Below, piece after piece: positions 43,797-54,199 of a stretch of DNA of 64,000 nt. This stretch comes from Canna indica (taxonomy: Eukaryota > Streptophyta > Magnoliopsida > Zingiberales > Cannaceae). Numbering within the stretch: the first letter of the stretch is position 1; the number at the start of each line of letters is the position of its first letter. Where the stretch lies: contig CP136890.1 of the NCBI GenBank assembly GCA_034359265.1, positions 88,189,501-88,253,500 on the forward strand. Reading direction: 5' to 3'. The position numbers and the translations under genes are program-made. A model generated the notes under the pieces. The model saw only the letters and a list, made by a program, of their open reading frames with translations, did not search any database and had not been told where the DNA came from.

Positions 43797-44229
43797 TAGT
43801 CAAAACCTATTCAATCAAGAGTAGCCAACTAATCAAAACTCAGTTGAAATGGTTGAATGGATCAAAACTAGTTGATCGAATTTGATGTTTGATTATAGAC
43901 TTTTTTTAAACCAATTGAATAATCAACTCAATGATCTATAAATCCGAATTTAAAAATTTAGTGGAAAATTGATCATGCCTATATGTTACCTTTTCGGAAC
44001 ATGTATACCGTCTTTTTAGGGCTAATCAAAGTATGTGCACTCACCATTATATAGTATTTATCTCATTGCCTACAAATTGGCTAATCAAATTGGCCTACGA
44101 GTTTAGTTCCAATCATCCCACCCTAATTTTTTTCAATTGAGTTGAATCGTCATTCATTAACCATGTACCCACGAATGGGCAAAGCCAAATTTATATAGAA
44201 ATTTGTCATTTGGTCAAGCCACAATAATG
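43797..44229. other. End of repeat F and unassigned AT-rich DNA
   Basis: 43802-43830 (caaaacctattcaatcaaga) continues repeat F as in 23690-23715. The rest, up to the CACTA sequence near 44230, shows nothing recognizable. Confidence 0.5.
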
Positions 44230-44261
44230 TAACTTGTATCTAATGGCAATAGAAATGGAAG

Positions 44262-45117
44262 CGAGAAAAGCTAAATATGAGTATCATCTTGCATAATTAT
44301 ATGTACTGATGAATTATCCTGATGTTGATTATTTCATTCAAAAATTTGACACAGAAATTCGTACACAGACACCGAATATATCCGACGAAGAATTACAAGA
44401 TAAACGTAGCGTAGAATTTCTAAATTGGTTCAAAACTTGGTCGAGTGAACATATTCAAGAAATATACAATAAATTACTCGAGTTAGCATGTGGACCGTCA
44501 CGACTAGTTTTATGCTATAATGAATACTTTGTGAATGGATATAAATTTTATACAAATGAGTACTCAACCACAAAGAATACAATGAATGCCAATGTTTGTG
44601 TCAAAGGCTCCACTTGGATTATGTTGGGTGCAAAAAAATAGTGATATTCAAATGTCTAGTTTGACACATCATCTCGGGGGAGTCAAATTCACCCAAAGTA
44701 TAAGCTTGTTGACATTAATTTCAAATCAAAGTTATCGTCGAACGAGCCTTTTATTTTGGCATCACAAGCACAACAAGTATATTATACAAAATATCTAGGC
44801 GCAGACGAAGAGATAGATTGGAATGACGGGTAATGTGTAAGACTAAGGCACGATTGAGGATTGATCCAATGGCAGAGGATAATGATACTACAAGATTTGT
44901 ATTAGGTGATTTTTATTAGGGGGGTGATTCTCCTGTAGTTGAAGTTATGTGTCAAACACTTGAAGATGAAAATTTAGTAGTTGCACAAGATCTGGTTGAA
45001 GAAAGTGTTGATGTTGAACTGGATGATGCAGAAGATGAGAATAGTTGTGAAGATGAAGAGACAAGTGAAGAAGAAAATAACTCAATCGATTATTATTCAG
45101 ATGATATCGATGATTAA
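44262..45117 (+). pseudogene. TNP2 C-terminal part, copy 3
   Basis: 44309-44641 is open with YFIQKFDTEIRTQTPNIS, LACGPSRLVLCYNEYFVNG and NTMNANVCVKGS, the region before and at the start of DUF4216. A deletion or frameshift near 44640-44680 removes the centre. The remainder PKYKLVDINFKSKL, PFILASQAQQVYYTKY continues in another frame with TAA/TGA codons near 44830-44850. It ends in an acidic tail IDYYSDDIDD at TAA 45115-45117. Confidence 0.8.
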
Positions 45118-45198
45118 TGTAATATATATAACATTTTTTTTCTATTAATTTATATTATATTATTGGTTGATATCACTAATCAATATTTATATCTGTAG

Positions 45199-48100
45199 AT
45201 ATCGTGTGCCCGTTCTAGGGTTCATCGCACAGGTTTATCTCGATCGTTGCCGCCCATGACAGCACCACCACCACCAGTCGTGGCAGATGTTATACCACCA
45301 CCACCACCAGCTCAAGGTCGTCGTGGGCCTCATGGGCCTGATGGGGGGGGGGGTGATGCACCTTAATCGTCCGATCAGTGTCGGCAGATATTGCTGAATG
45401 GTCTAAAGTAAGTATCAAAATTTATTTATTATAATTGTTAATAATTATTTGTTACTTATAATGTTGTTATACTTGAGTTGTAGATTTCAGTATGATAATG
45501 TCGCTCGCACTATGATTATTATTCTTAAGAGTTTCTTTCATGAGCCGTGGACTTCATGGACTAGGGTGCCGAATCATAATCAAAATTTATTATGGATTGA
45601 GTTTGAGGTATGCAGTGAAATCTCCAAATAATAAAATGAGATATGAATGATATTTGTATTTTCAAAATGTAATCAGTTTAGGAAACTCTCAGTGTTAGCA
45701 TTCCGTAGATTTTTATGTTTATGAAATCTCCCAATAATAATATTAATGAATTATACTATTATAATGGGAGAGTTTGCATGTCCCTTCGCCCATAGGACAT
45801 TGCAAGCTCTCTATGTGTTTGGGGTTCAGCATGTGGGATTGGCATTTTGATGCAGGTCTGTGCAGGGGCACATGCATGTGAGAGGAAGAAGTGTCACATT
45901 CTGTCTTGAGATGAGAGGCACAAGCCACGTGTCCAGAATATTTGCATCACTTCCCTCCCCTGCTGCCAATTAGGGACCCCCCTTCACTGCCCCACTTGTA
46001 GAGTGGAGATTAACTAAAAAGCTTCAGCAATTTATTGTGTTGTGTTTCACTGAAAATGATTCAATTGTAAATCTTACAACAGGCAGAAGCAGAGTAGTTT
46101 AATCAATGCAGGACTACTGGGAAGAGGAATATGCAGCTGTCAAGCACTGATAATAGCTAAAAGATTCTCCATTAGAGAATGCAATGCATGAATGCTAACA
46201 TATAGGGAGTGAGTCTGCATTACACAATTTTTAAGTGGATTTTTTTTGGAAGCTAAACTAGGTTGGCTGCTGAATTGAATTAGATAAGGGCATTATTTTT
46301 AGCGCCTAAGATGAACAATATTATTGCTACTGTGGTTCATTAAGTATACATATAAGATCTAAATAATAGGCTTAGATTTCTAGTTTCATTACTTAAAACA
46401 AATACTGTAGCAAACATTTGAAAGAAGACAGTTGTTACTTGGATGTTGCTAATGTTAGAAAATCAGCCTGCCTAACTGCTAATGCCATACATTTCAGTAA
46501 AGGTAAGGAAATATTTAAGGCCCTTTTTCATATCTGAAGTCTTATGAATCAATTGGTTGAAACTTTATAATTAATTAGTCATAGTCACTCCTAACATGGG
46601 ATTTTGCTTTGTCCTTACTCTCATGTAAAGTGGTTGAGCTGATTTTTTAGATATGAATCAGTCATGTTACTTTGCTATAATTAGATTCTGTTAATTAGTC
46701 TTAGAATAGTAAGCCTACTTGAATTCCCTATTGATGTCTAAAACTAAATTGCTACTCCTTATAATCTTCATGTCCTTGCCACTTTCTTCTTAATTTGGTT
46801 TCTAAGGGTGGGAGAGTCAATTAAAATGCTTTCAACTTGATGGAATTACTCATTGTCTGCATTCATTTCATGAGTTGAAATGATACTAAATCATGCATCT
46901 TGTTTTGAATTTAAAAGAAAGAAAAATGCATGATCTTAATTATGTTTGCATAATCTAAAACTTGAATGAGAATCCAAGGAGTCATCAACCTCCATGTCTG
47001 CATTCATTCCATTTCTGCCCTAAGAATGTTTGACTTGTTAAAATTAATAGTGATTAATAATATATGTATAAGGGAGCAGCAGAGGCTCCCCACATGGTGG
47101 TACACCACCACTTGAAGTTGAAGGCCAGCGGAAACTAATAGAGCTCAAGCAAAGTGGCACCCACTCATGCACTCACATACGAGCCACTGACTGCAACCTC
47201 ATTATTTAATCAACTATTATGGCAGTCTTTCATTAATATTATATATCTCCATGATCCTGCTCTCCTCAACTACAACAAAGCTGCTCTCCCATTATAATAG
47301 TATAATTCATTAATATTATATATCTCTATGATCCAGCTCTCCTCAACTACAACAAAGCTGCTCTCCCATTATTTTCATTAATATTATAAATTTTAAGTTC
47401 AGGGAACATAAAGATGAGGTTATGAACTCCCGGTGTTAGCGTTGGGTAGATTTTTATTCTTTCATTTTTAGAATTTGAAATATGAGTGGCCTGAATATTT
47501 ATAATACAATTGCAGCATAACATTATATAGGTTTTATATAATGTTATTATTGTTCATTATTTAAATTTTTCATGAAATAGTTATCTATCCGTTTCTGTTT
47601 ATGAAATACAAGCTTTTGTTCATTATTTAGATTTTTCATGAAATGATTAAGATCCAATTTTCCAATGATATATGCTCATTATTTAGATTTAAATGATTAT
47701 ATTAATATTATCTCTTTTAGGCTCGATACATCTGGGGCCCCTCCATTCAAGCTCAGGTGGAGGATGCTTGGGAAGTTTACAATAATAAGCTTTTCAATGA
47801 TATCCTCCACCGTGCGCGGGATGAGGCGCAGACAAATATAAGTGGTAATCGGGATACGCCTATGGACGCGCTGAAGGGACATGTGCCCAACTGGATAACG
47901 AGCCACGTCCGAGGAGTGGCAGAGTGCCTCCCGAACGGCGCACCGGAACCGGATGACGCTAGTTGAGGGATCCGTGGCCCGACATACCGGTGGGTCCATC
48001 CCATTTACTAGCCACAAGCGTCGCATGGTAAGTAATTTAATAATAATTTTTATTATAGAAAAACTAATTATATTTATTTTATTGCAGGGGACGCGAGACG

Positions 48101-48733
48101 AGCAGGGGACGCTCATCCCTGTTGATCCTTTGAGGGTCTTCGAGGAGACACATAGATATAGACATGGTCCTCGCCGGGGTGAGTTCATTAGCGGGAGACC
48201 AGAGACGATCCTGGTAAGTTAATATTTACTAAAGTTCATATTTAAAAAAATATATATTAGTTCAATTATATATAATTAATTTAATTAATCAATCTTTAAA
48301 TGCCACGTTTCCTGAGTTGGTGACTCAGCGGGGAGGTGATCGTGCACAGCATCAGCTTGATGTTGACGCATGGATGCAGGTGACAGGAGTCGACCATGAT
48401 CGTGTATATGACATTGGCATAACAGCCTACGCACGGACGTTGTTGCAGCTACCCACATGGTGCGGGGTCATCTGTCTTCGCCTCTTCAACCACTGGTCCA
48501 TCAACATCACATGCGGGCTAGGATCGATTTGCAGCCTTAGAGGCTTCTCATGCACGCCTCATCAGTGAGGTGGCCGCTATGAGGGAGTACATGACACATA
48601 TTGCTTCTTCCATGCCTGATGCTCCGGCCCCTCCACCTCCCCCGTCATTCGACATGACGCCAACTGATGCCCTCCCAACGCAGCCCCTCTCCTCACCGTA
48701 TCCGTCGCTGCCACATGATGCGCTTCATGATTG
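45199..48733 (+). pseudogene. CACTA second gene, Transposase_24, copy 3
   Basis: Exon-like blocks are about 45199-45408, 45483-45608, 47722-48027, 48088-48213 and 48312-48733, in the order of the intact copy. Exon 2 has FFHEPWTSWTRVPNHNQ and WIEFE; exon 3 ARYIWGPSIQAQVEDAWE. Intron 2 has a regular GT donor (gag|gtatgc), unlike copies 1 and 2. A run of 13 G (about 45341-45353) lies in exon 1. A stop follows in GDAP* (45364-45366), and exon 3 is frameshifted near 47960. It is probably dead. Confidence 0.7.
45740..47385. mobile_element. 1.6-kb insertion with terminal inverted repeat in a CACTA intron
   Basis: The left end taatattaatgaattatact...ataatgggagag is the complement of ctctcccattataatagtat...cattaatatta near 47288-47322. 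The right end is tandemly duplicated (about 47231-47310 and 47311-47385, each with caactacaacaaagctgctc). A direct repeat flanks the whole insertion: cagtgttagcattccgtaga near 45690 and cggtgttagcgttgggtaga near 47430. The interior is not coding as far as I can read. The superfamily is unassigned. Confidence 0.55.
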
Positions 48734-48929
48734 ATGTTTACTTTATTTTCTATTTCATATTTTGATACGATGTAATATGTTTTGATATGATGTAAACATT
48801 ACATTTTGATATAAATATGATGGTTTATATTATAGTTTGATATCTTGTTTGATATATTATAGGCATTTAGTTAAATACTGTAAACATGTATTTTAATCAA
48901 ATATTATTAAATTACTTTTTAAAAACACA

Positions 48930-49341
48930 AAATACACAGTTGTGACGGCACTGCGACCGCGACGCTGTTGCAAAAGATGTATCGAACTGGTCGTTAAAAG
49001 CGGTCGCAATTGTAATTGAGACCGTTCTACGACGGCAAAAGCGATCGCAGAACCGTCGCGAAACTAAAGTTTGCGACGGTCGCAGAACCGTCGCGGAGAT
49101 AATGATTGCGACGGCAAAGTGAAGGTCGTAGATGTCACGCGACCACATTCTGCGGCCGCCTAGCACCGTTGCAAAACGAACGCATAATGTTTTTATTTGC
49201 GACCGCCGCAGCCGCAGTTGCAAACTTTCTGCGACAAGCGCTTTTGCTACCGACCTTTGCGACCACCCGCATCGTCGCAGAAGGTCTTTAGCGATCGTTT
49301 TGCGATGGCTGCTTCCGTCGATGACCAATTTTTTAATAGTG
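48930..49341. repeat. Right subterminal repeats and terminus of CACTA copy 3
   Basis: Repeated ttgcgacggt/accgtcgcag-type units in both orientations precede the terminal repeat. Reading frames on both strands here are products of the repeats. 48734-48929 is AT-rich 3' flank. Confidence 0.75.
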
Positions 49342-50149
49342 TAAGCTCATTCTTCAAAATTTTAAATTATCTCTATACTAATTAATTATCTGAAAATGGC
49401 AAATAGTAAAAATCTCCCGGCCTGACTATGATCCATCTATAATTATCCCCTATGAACTTTAAAATTAGATAAAAATGAGACTAAACTATGTGAAACTAAC
49501 AAAAATATCTCATGCGGTCCAAATATTAAAAGACAAATAAAAAATTAATTAGTAAATTAATAAATTAATAAGTTAAAAGTTATGAAATATCATTTACAAA
49601 CTTATTCCCTAATTAACTTTTCTAGAAATTAATATTTGATAATTTCTAATTTATTAATTGATTTTTTTATCTTTTAATATTTAGATCAATAAAAAAATAT
49701 CGTGTATCATTTTTTTTTAAAAAAATGTTAAATAAATAATATCGAGTTAATAGATTGTGTATTTTTATTAGTTTCACATAATTTAGTTTATTTTTTATTT
49801 AATTTTAAAGTTTACGATGAATAATTACAAATGGATCATAATCAGGGCAAAAGATTTTTGCTATTAACCCATTTCAAAAAACAATATATTTATAATAAAA
49901 AAAAGATATTTATATAAGCACTCCAATTCTTATACCAAATGACCTCGACAAGATATACACACCACTCTTAATTAATTATTTTTTAACAGCCCACGGCATA
50001 TGTTACAAAGTGTATCTTCATCTATCGCGACCTTTGACTAAACCTTGACTAAACTTAGGCATGTTTCTACTTTCTACCTCCCATATATAAAATACCATTT
50101 AACATAAGCTATGAGGATAACTATGAACGTATAGTCTTGTCATGTACAG
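49342..50149. mobile_element. AT-rich spacer containing a MITE (about 49398-49868)
   Basis: Inverted ends aatagtaaaaatct...cctgactatgatccat at 49403 and atggatcataatcaggg...agatttttgctatta at 49865 define a non-coding element of about 470 bp with extended complementarity. 49869-50149 is AT-rich DNA with nothing recognizable; its right part may already be viral intergenic sequence. Confidence 0.65.
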
Positions 50150-50274
50150 TCAAGACTTATCATATTAGTACGAAAGGAATCTTCCACCTGTAAAGCCAAC
50201 AATTCAATGGTCGATGGGGCCCAATGAGCACCCGCATTGAATTATTGAGCTTCCACGAGAAGCTTCCTATAAGT

Positions 50275-50284
50275 CTATATAAGG
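50275..50284 (+). promoter_or_regulatory. Pararetroviral TATA box, V1
   Basis: ctatataagg lies in a block conserved with V2 (ggggcccaatgagcacccgc 60 bp upstream, gagttgcagaacacact downstream). It lies 200 bp before the primer site. Confidence 0.8.
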
Positions 50285-50475
50285 TGTGTGACTTAGAGTT
50301 GCAGAACACACTTCAGACCGAAGAAGTTCTACTTCTCTCACTTGTATTTCCTACTTCCAGTTTAAGTAATCTATAAAGCTTCCAAGCTTTCCTTTTATCC
50401 CTCATTCTGCTCCCGTGTTCTTCGTAACCAGCGAACAGGGTGAGACGCACGCTTACCGCAATACCTCCAATACCT

Positions 50476-50487
50476 TGGTATCAGAGC
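50476..50487 (+). other. Met-tRNA primer-binding site of V1
   Basis: TGGTATCAGAGC, complementary to initiator tRNA-Met, defines position 1 of the viral genome by convention. 50488-50751 is the leader, without a recognized gene. Confidence 0.9.
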
Positions 50488-50751
50488 TTTCTCAGGTCCA
50501 GGTACTTCTCAAACGTTCTCTTAGTGTTTTATTCAAGCTGTATTGCATCTCTACTCTTTGGCAAATTAAGACTGTGAATCTAAAGACAACTTAAGATAGG
50601 CGATAACGAGGGCAGAGTACTCGCATAAAGAGGAAGATACCTGCTACTTTCGTAATCTTAAGGAATCCTTAGACAAACATTCAAAGTTTTCCAAGAATAG
50701 GAAGCAACCAGCTCAATATTATACTAAGAAACAAGTATCAACTACTTTTCT

Positions 50752-51165
50752 ATGAGTGATTGGCGCCAGACGGCTGCCAGTACAGTTTATACTCAAGCAC
50801 TGAAAGCTACTGAATCTCTCGGACAACCAGCCGAAGGATTCATAAGACCAACAACAGTAACTCAGAAGTATTCTGAAACTCTGTTTAAACAACTTAACAC
50901 TATCATTCAGTTGACAGTCAAGATCAAGGAGGACCTTGACATCTTAAATGAAGAAGTAAAAATCCTAAAGGAAGCTAAAGCCAAGAGCCTAGCAAACCCA
51001 GACGAGCTAGCAAGCTCAATAGACTCTTTAACAAAAGACCTGCAAAAACTACAGTTGGGAGAATCTTCTTCAGCTAAGCATACAATCCCTAAGTTAAAAG
51101 GGCAGCTGTACGTTTACAAAGACCCCAAACAAATATTTGCTGCAGAAAAGAACAAGGCAAAATGA
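50752..51165 (+). CDS. Viral first ORF, V1 unit 1 (137 aa, open)
   Basis: It starts MSDWRQTAAS and has a central heptad-like region VKIKEDLDILNEEVKILKEA, so a coiled coil is likely, and a Lys-rich end. Its TGA overlaps the polyprotein ATG (ATGA, 51162-51165), an arrangement used in badnaviruses for leaky scanning. By position and shape it is the counterpart of the small virion-associated protein, though I cannot confirm the family from sequence alone. It is identical in layout to 56981-57394 and homologous to 25988-26413. Confidence 0.75.
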   Translation: MSDWRQTAASTVYTQALKATESLGQPAEGFIRPTTVTQKYSETLFKQLNTIIQLTVKIKEDLDILNEEVKILKEAKAKSLANPDELASSIDSLTKDLQKLQLGESSSAKHTIPKLKGQLYVYKDPKQIFAAEKNKAK

Positions 51166-52810
51166 CAACAAGGACTGAGGTCTTAGAACCAAGAGCTTCT
51201 ATCTCCAATCAAGATAACAGACAACCGACAGTCGATGACCAGATAAGAGGTTATCGATTAAGCAGCAGATTGCGCCATGAAGCGCAAAGACGCTTGACAA
51301 CCAGGCAAAACAGAAACAATTTCAGAAGGAGCCTGGAGACACAATTAAACCCAGAAACTGAACTCACCATATCCCAGTATCAAAGGGCTCAACAAGTTCC
51401 TGCAGAAACGCTCTATCAAGCGGGATGGTCTGAGAGACAGCACAGGGTATATCAACATTATTCAGACGAGCGAATTCTTGTCACAGAGGGAGCACAAGTT
51501 GAGCTTCCGTTCATAACTGATCAAAGCTACAACAGGCTGACACAAGAAGGCCTACAGCATCTCCATATGGGGATGATTATGGTTAGACTGCAAACTTTGC
51601 ACAGAAGAAATGCAGGAGTAAACGCCCTAGTTCTATTAAGAGATACACGATGGGCGGATGACCGTGCAGTCATTAGTTCAATGGAGATTGATCTAACCAC
51701 AGGAGTACAACTGGCATATACAGCTCCCGACATAACCCTGAGTATTCATGACTTCAGGGAGCACATCCAGCTGGTTATCCAAACTCATGGATATCAAGGA
51801 TGGCAAGGAGGATAAAGTAACCTCCTGTTGTCTAGATCGCTAATTGGGCGATTATCAAATAATAGTCATACCAATTTCCGTTACAATGTACAGCATGTAC
51901 CGGACCACTTGGCTAGCCGAGGAATTCGAGCAATTCCTGGCCAACCAAGGACGACATCTGGATTGCAAGGACGACAATGGGTGATCAGACCGGCTATACT
52001 GCCCAATATACAAAACCCACAGACCTCCAATATTCAGACACGATCGGATGGTGCGTTAATGGTACAATTTGCAGACTATACGACAGTTTCAGACACAAAT
52101 ATACAGGCAGCTATAACTGAAGATGACATGGCACAAGAATTTGTGAACATGATGACTTGTGATGACTGGTCCGACGAAGAAGAAGCCTATCAAGCTGACT
52201 GGAATGATATTTATGATGAAGAAGAGGACGAAGACCTGGCCGTCCTTCGACAATTAATGGCCCTACAAACTGATGATCCACCACCAACCCAGACGGAAGA
52301 AGGAGATGATGATCTGCCCAAATGGGACACATCATGCGACTCTGAAGAAAACCTTTACTATGATGAAAATGGATTTAATCCATTTTCTTCCCGGGGGGAA
52401 AGGAATCTGACAATGAAGACGATGAAGTCGCATATACAGCTGAAATGGACTATCCATTGATTCGAAAATTAGCAAAGAAAACTGCAGAAAATAAGACTGA
52501 GTCAGCCTTCTCAACTGCTGAATCATCTATTTCAAGGCTACCCAAGGAACCGATAATGGGGCCTGCCCTCTACCCACGAGGACCAGCAACAAGACCACAG
52601 ACAGGAATCAATACCATACCTCTCATTAACACAAGAGTAAGCGGCCTAAGAGGAGGATACGCAAAGCAGAATAATGAAAGGTATAATCTCCCTTCGGCAC
52701 AAGCAAATACTGGCGCAATACTAGTCTTACCTGAACATTTGGGACAGTATAGTGATGTAATCTCCAGATGGGAGTCGATTACATTAAACCTCATCAATGA
52801 GCGCAACTGA
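51162..52810 (+). pseudogene. Viral polyprotein, N-terminal (movement side), V1 unit 1
   Basis: The frame from ATG 51162 runs through RAQQVPAETLYQAGWSERQ, GMIMVRLQTLHRRNAG, ALVLLRDTRWADDRA and SIHDFREHIQLVIQTHGYQ. It then meets TAA at 51813-51815 (the second unit has a sense codon here) and continues in the same frame to about 52390. A frameshift at the G-run near 52395 moves the text to another frame up to 52810, where TGA at 52808-52810 separates it from the capsid part. The second half is strongly acidic. In the family this part carries the movement-protein-like domain. Confidence 0.85.
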
Positions 52811-52828
52811 CCGGACAACAAATCAAAG

Positions 52829-54199
52829 ATGGTTTATATTGAAAACCTATTAGGAGAAGCAGAAAAGAAGACATGGATACAGTGGAGAATGGCCTTCCCC
52901 ACTGAATATGACGAATTAACAAATATTGCTGACGATCCACAAAACGTACTTTCTCAAATCCGAAGAATGCTTTTGCTGGAAGACCCAGCAACAGGTTCAA
53001 CAGAAGAACAAACTAGAGCCTATGAAGATCTGGAAAGATTATCCTGCCATAATGTTAAGGATTTATTCAACTACATCAACGACTATAAAATCCTAGCGGC
53101 AAGATCAGGAAGAATGTATGTTTCTCCGGAACTTTCGGAAAATTTTTTCAGAAAAATGCCTCCTATTATCGGAAAGGAGTTAGAAACAACATTTGCAGAG
53201 AAATACCCTGGGAATACAGTAGGCATATTTCCCAGGATGCACTTCACTTATCAATACTTGGAAGAGCAGTGTAAGAGAGCCGCCTTCCAAAGAAGCCTGA
53301 AAGACCTATCAATCTGCTCAAAGATACTCATACCAGGGTACTATAAGAAAGAAAAGAAATATGGCTTAAGGAAAGCCAGGACGTATAAAGGAAAACCACA
53401 CGACACCCACGTCCGAATCTTCAAAAAGAAACATGCAGATAGGGTCAGGCGATGTAAGTGTTTTATATGTGGAGAGGAAGGACATTTTGCCCGCGACTGC
53501 AAGGAAAAGCGGGGTAATATTGCGAGAGCTGCAATCATTGAAAATTTGGAATTATCAGAAGATTGGGATATAGTGTTAGTTGAACAAGATGAACCAGATA
53601 GCGAATGCATTTGTTCATACTCAGAAGGAGAGTCAGGACTGGCCACAAAATTATCAATTGATATAGGTGATATGCCTTACGAGACAGCCTTCGTAATTAT
53701 TACTGATGAGAAAACAGAACAAGAAAACTCTTGGAGAACGAAAATTACTCTTCCAAGCAGGATGAATGAATGTCCCCATAAGTGGGAAGACAACAACTCA
53801 GACATTACACAAGGCTGCGAAAGATGCACAATCTGTAAAGAGTTAACCAACCCCAACATGAGAGCACACTGCAGGGGATGCCTGCTGACCGTCTGCCCAA
53901 TGTGCTCAAGATTCAACCTGGGCAGAAAAATAATTATTAAGAAAGCACCCTTCAAGCCTTATGATGATAAGGATAATCTCATAAGAGAGTTACTAGAATA
54001 CACCAACTTTCTTCTGGCAGAGAATGATCGACTCAAGGAGGAAATCATGGAATTAAAAATGACACAGGATGTCAAAGAATTGGAGGAAGAATTTGGTAAT
54101 CTCAAAATCAACCAAGACAACGAAAGGGAGAGAAAAGGAAAATCTCCCATGAAAGAGGAAGATAGTAAAGTCCCTATTCTGGCAAAAGAACCAACATGA
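52829..54199 (+). pseudogene. Viral capsid region of the polyprotein with zinc knuckle, V1
   Basis: A 456-codon open stretch. Central capsid text includes LYNIND-like LFNYINDYKILAARSGRM and FFRKMPPIIGKELE, followed by a basic segment and a CCHC knuckle CFICGEEGHFARDC (about 53458-53499) that binds nucleic acid. A further Cys/His cluster (CERCTICKEL, CRGCLLTVCPMC, about 53815-53910) and a C-terminal coiled coil follow. TGA at 54197-54199 breaks the polyprotein in frame before the protease. Confidence 0.85.

Larger units (their letters stand above)
44230..49341 (+). mobile_element. CACTA element copy 3, left-truncated
   Basis: It contains a TNP2 C-terminal fragment, the second gene, right subterminal repeats, and a terminal repeat ending ttttttaatagtg at 49341 (complement CACTATTAAAAAA). 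The left part of TNP2 and the left terminus are absent. A 1.6-kb insertion sits in the second intron of the second gene. It is well diverged from copies 1 and 2, so it is a different subfamily. Confidence 0.8.

Noticed and set aside
45740..46020. Possible microRNA precursor (ttggcattttgatgcaggtc, gtgtttggggttcag)
   Set aside because: Partial resemblance to miR394 and miR395 only; mature sequences differ in several positions and no matching hairpin arm is visible.
47697..48188. 163-aa minus-strand frame
   Set aside because: It is antisense to exons 3-4 of the CACTA second gene and has no recognizable domain.
48912..49385. 138-aa minus-strand and overlapping plus-strand frames
   Set aside because: They are translations of the subterminal cgaccg/gcgacgg repeats of CACTA copy 3.
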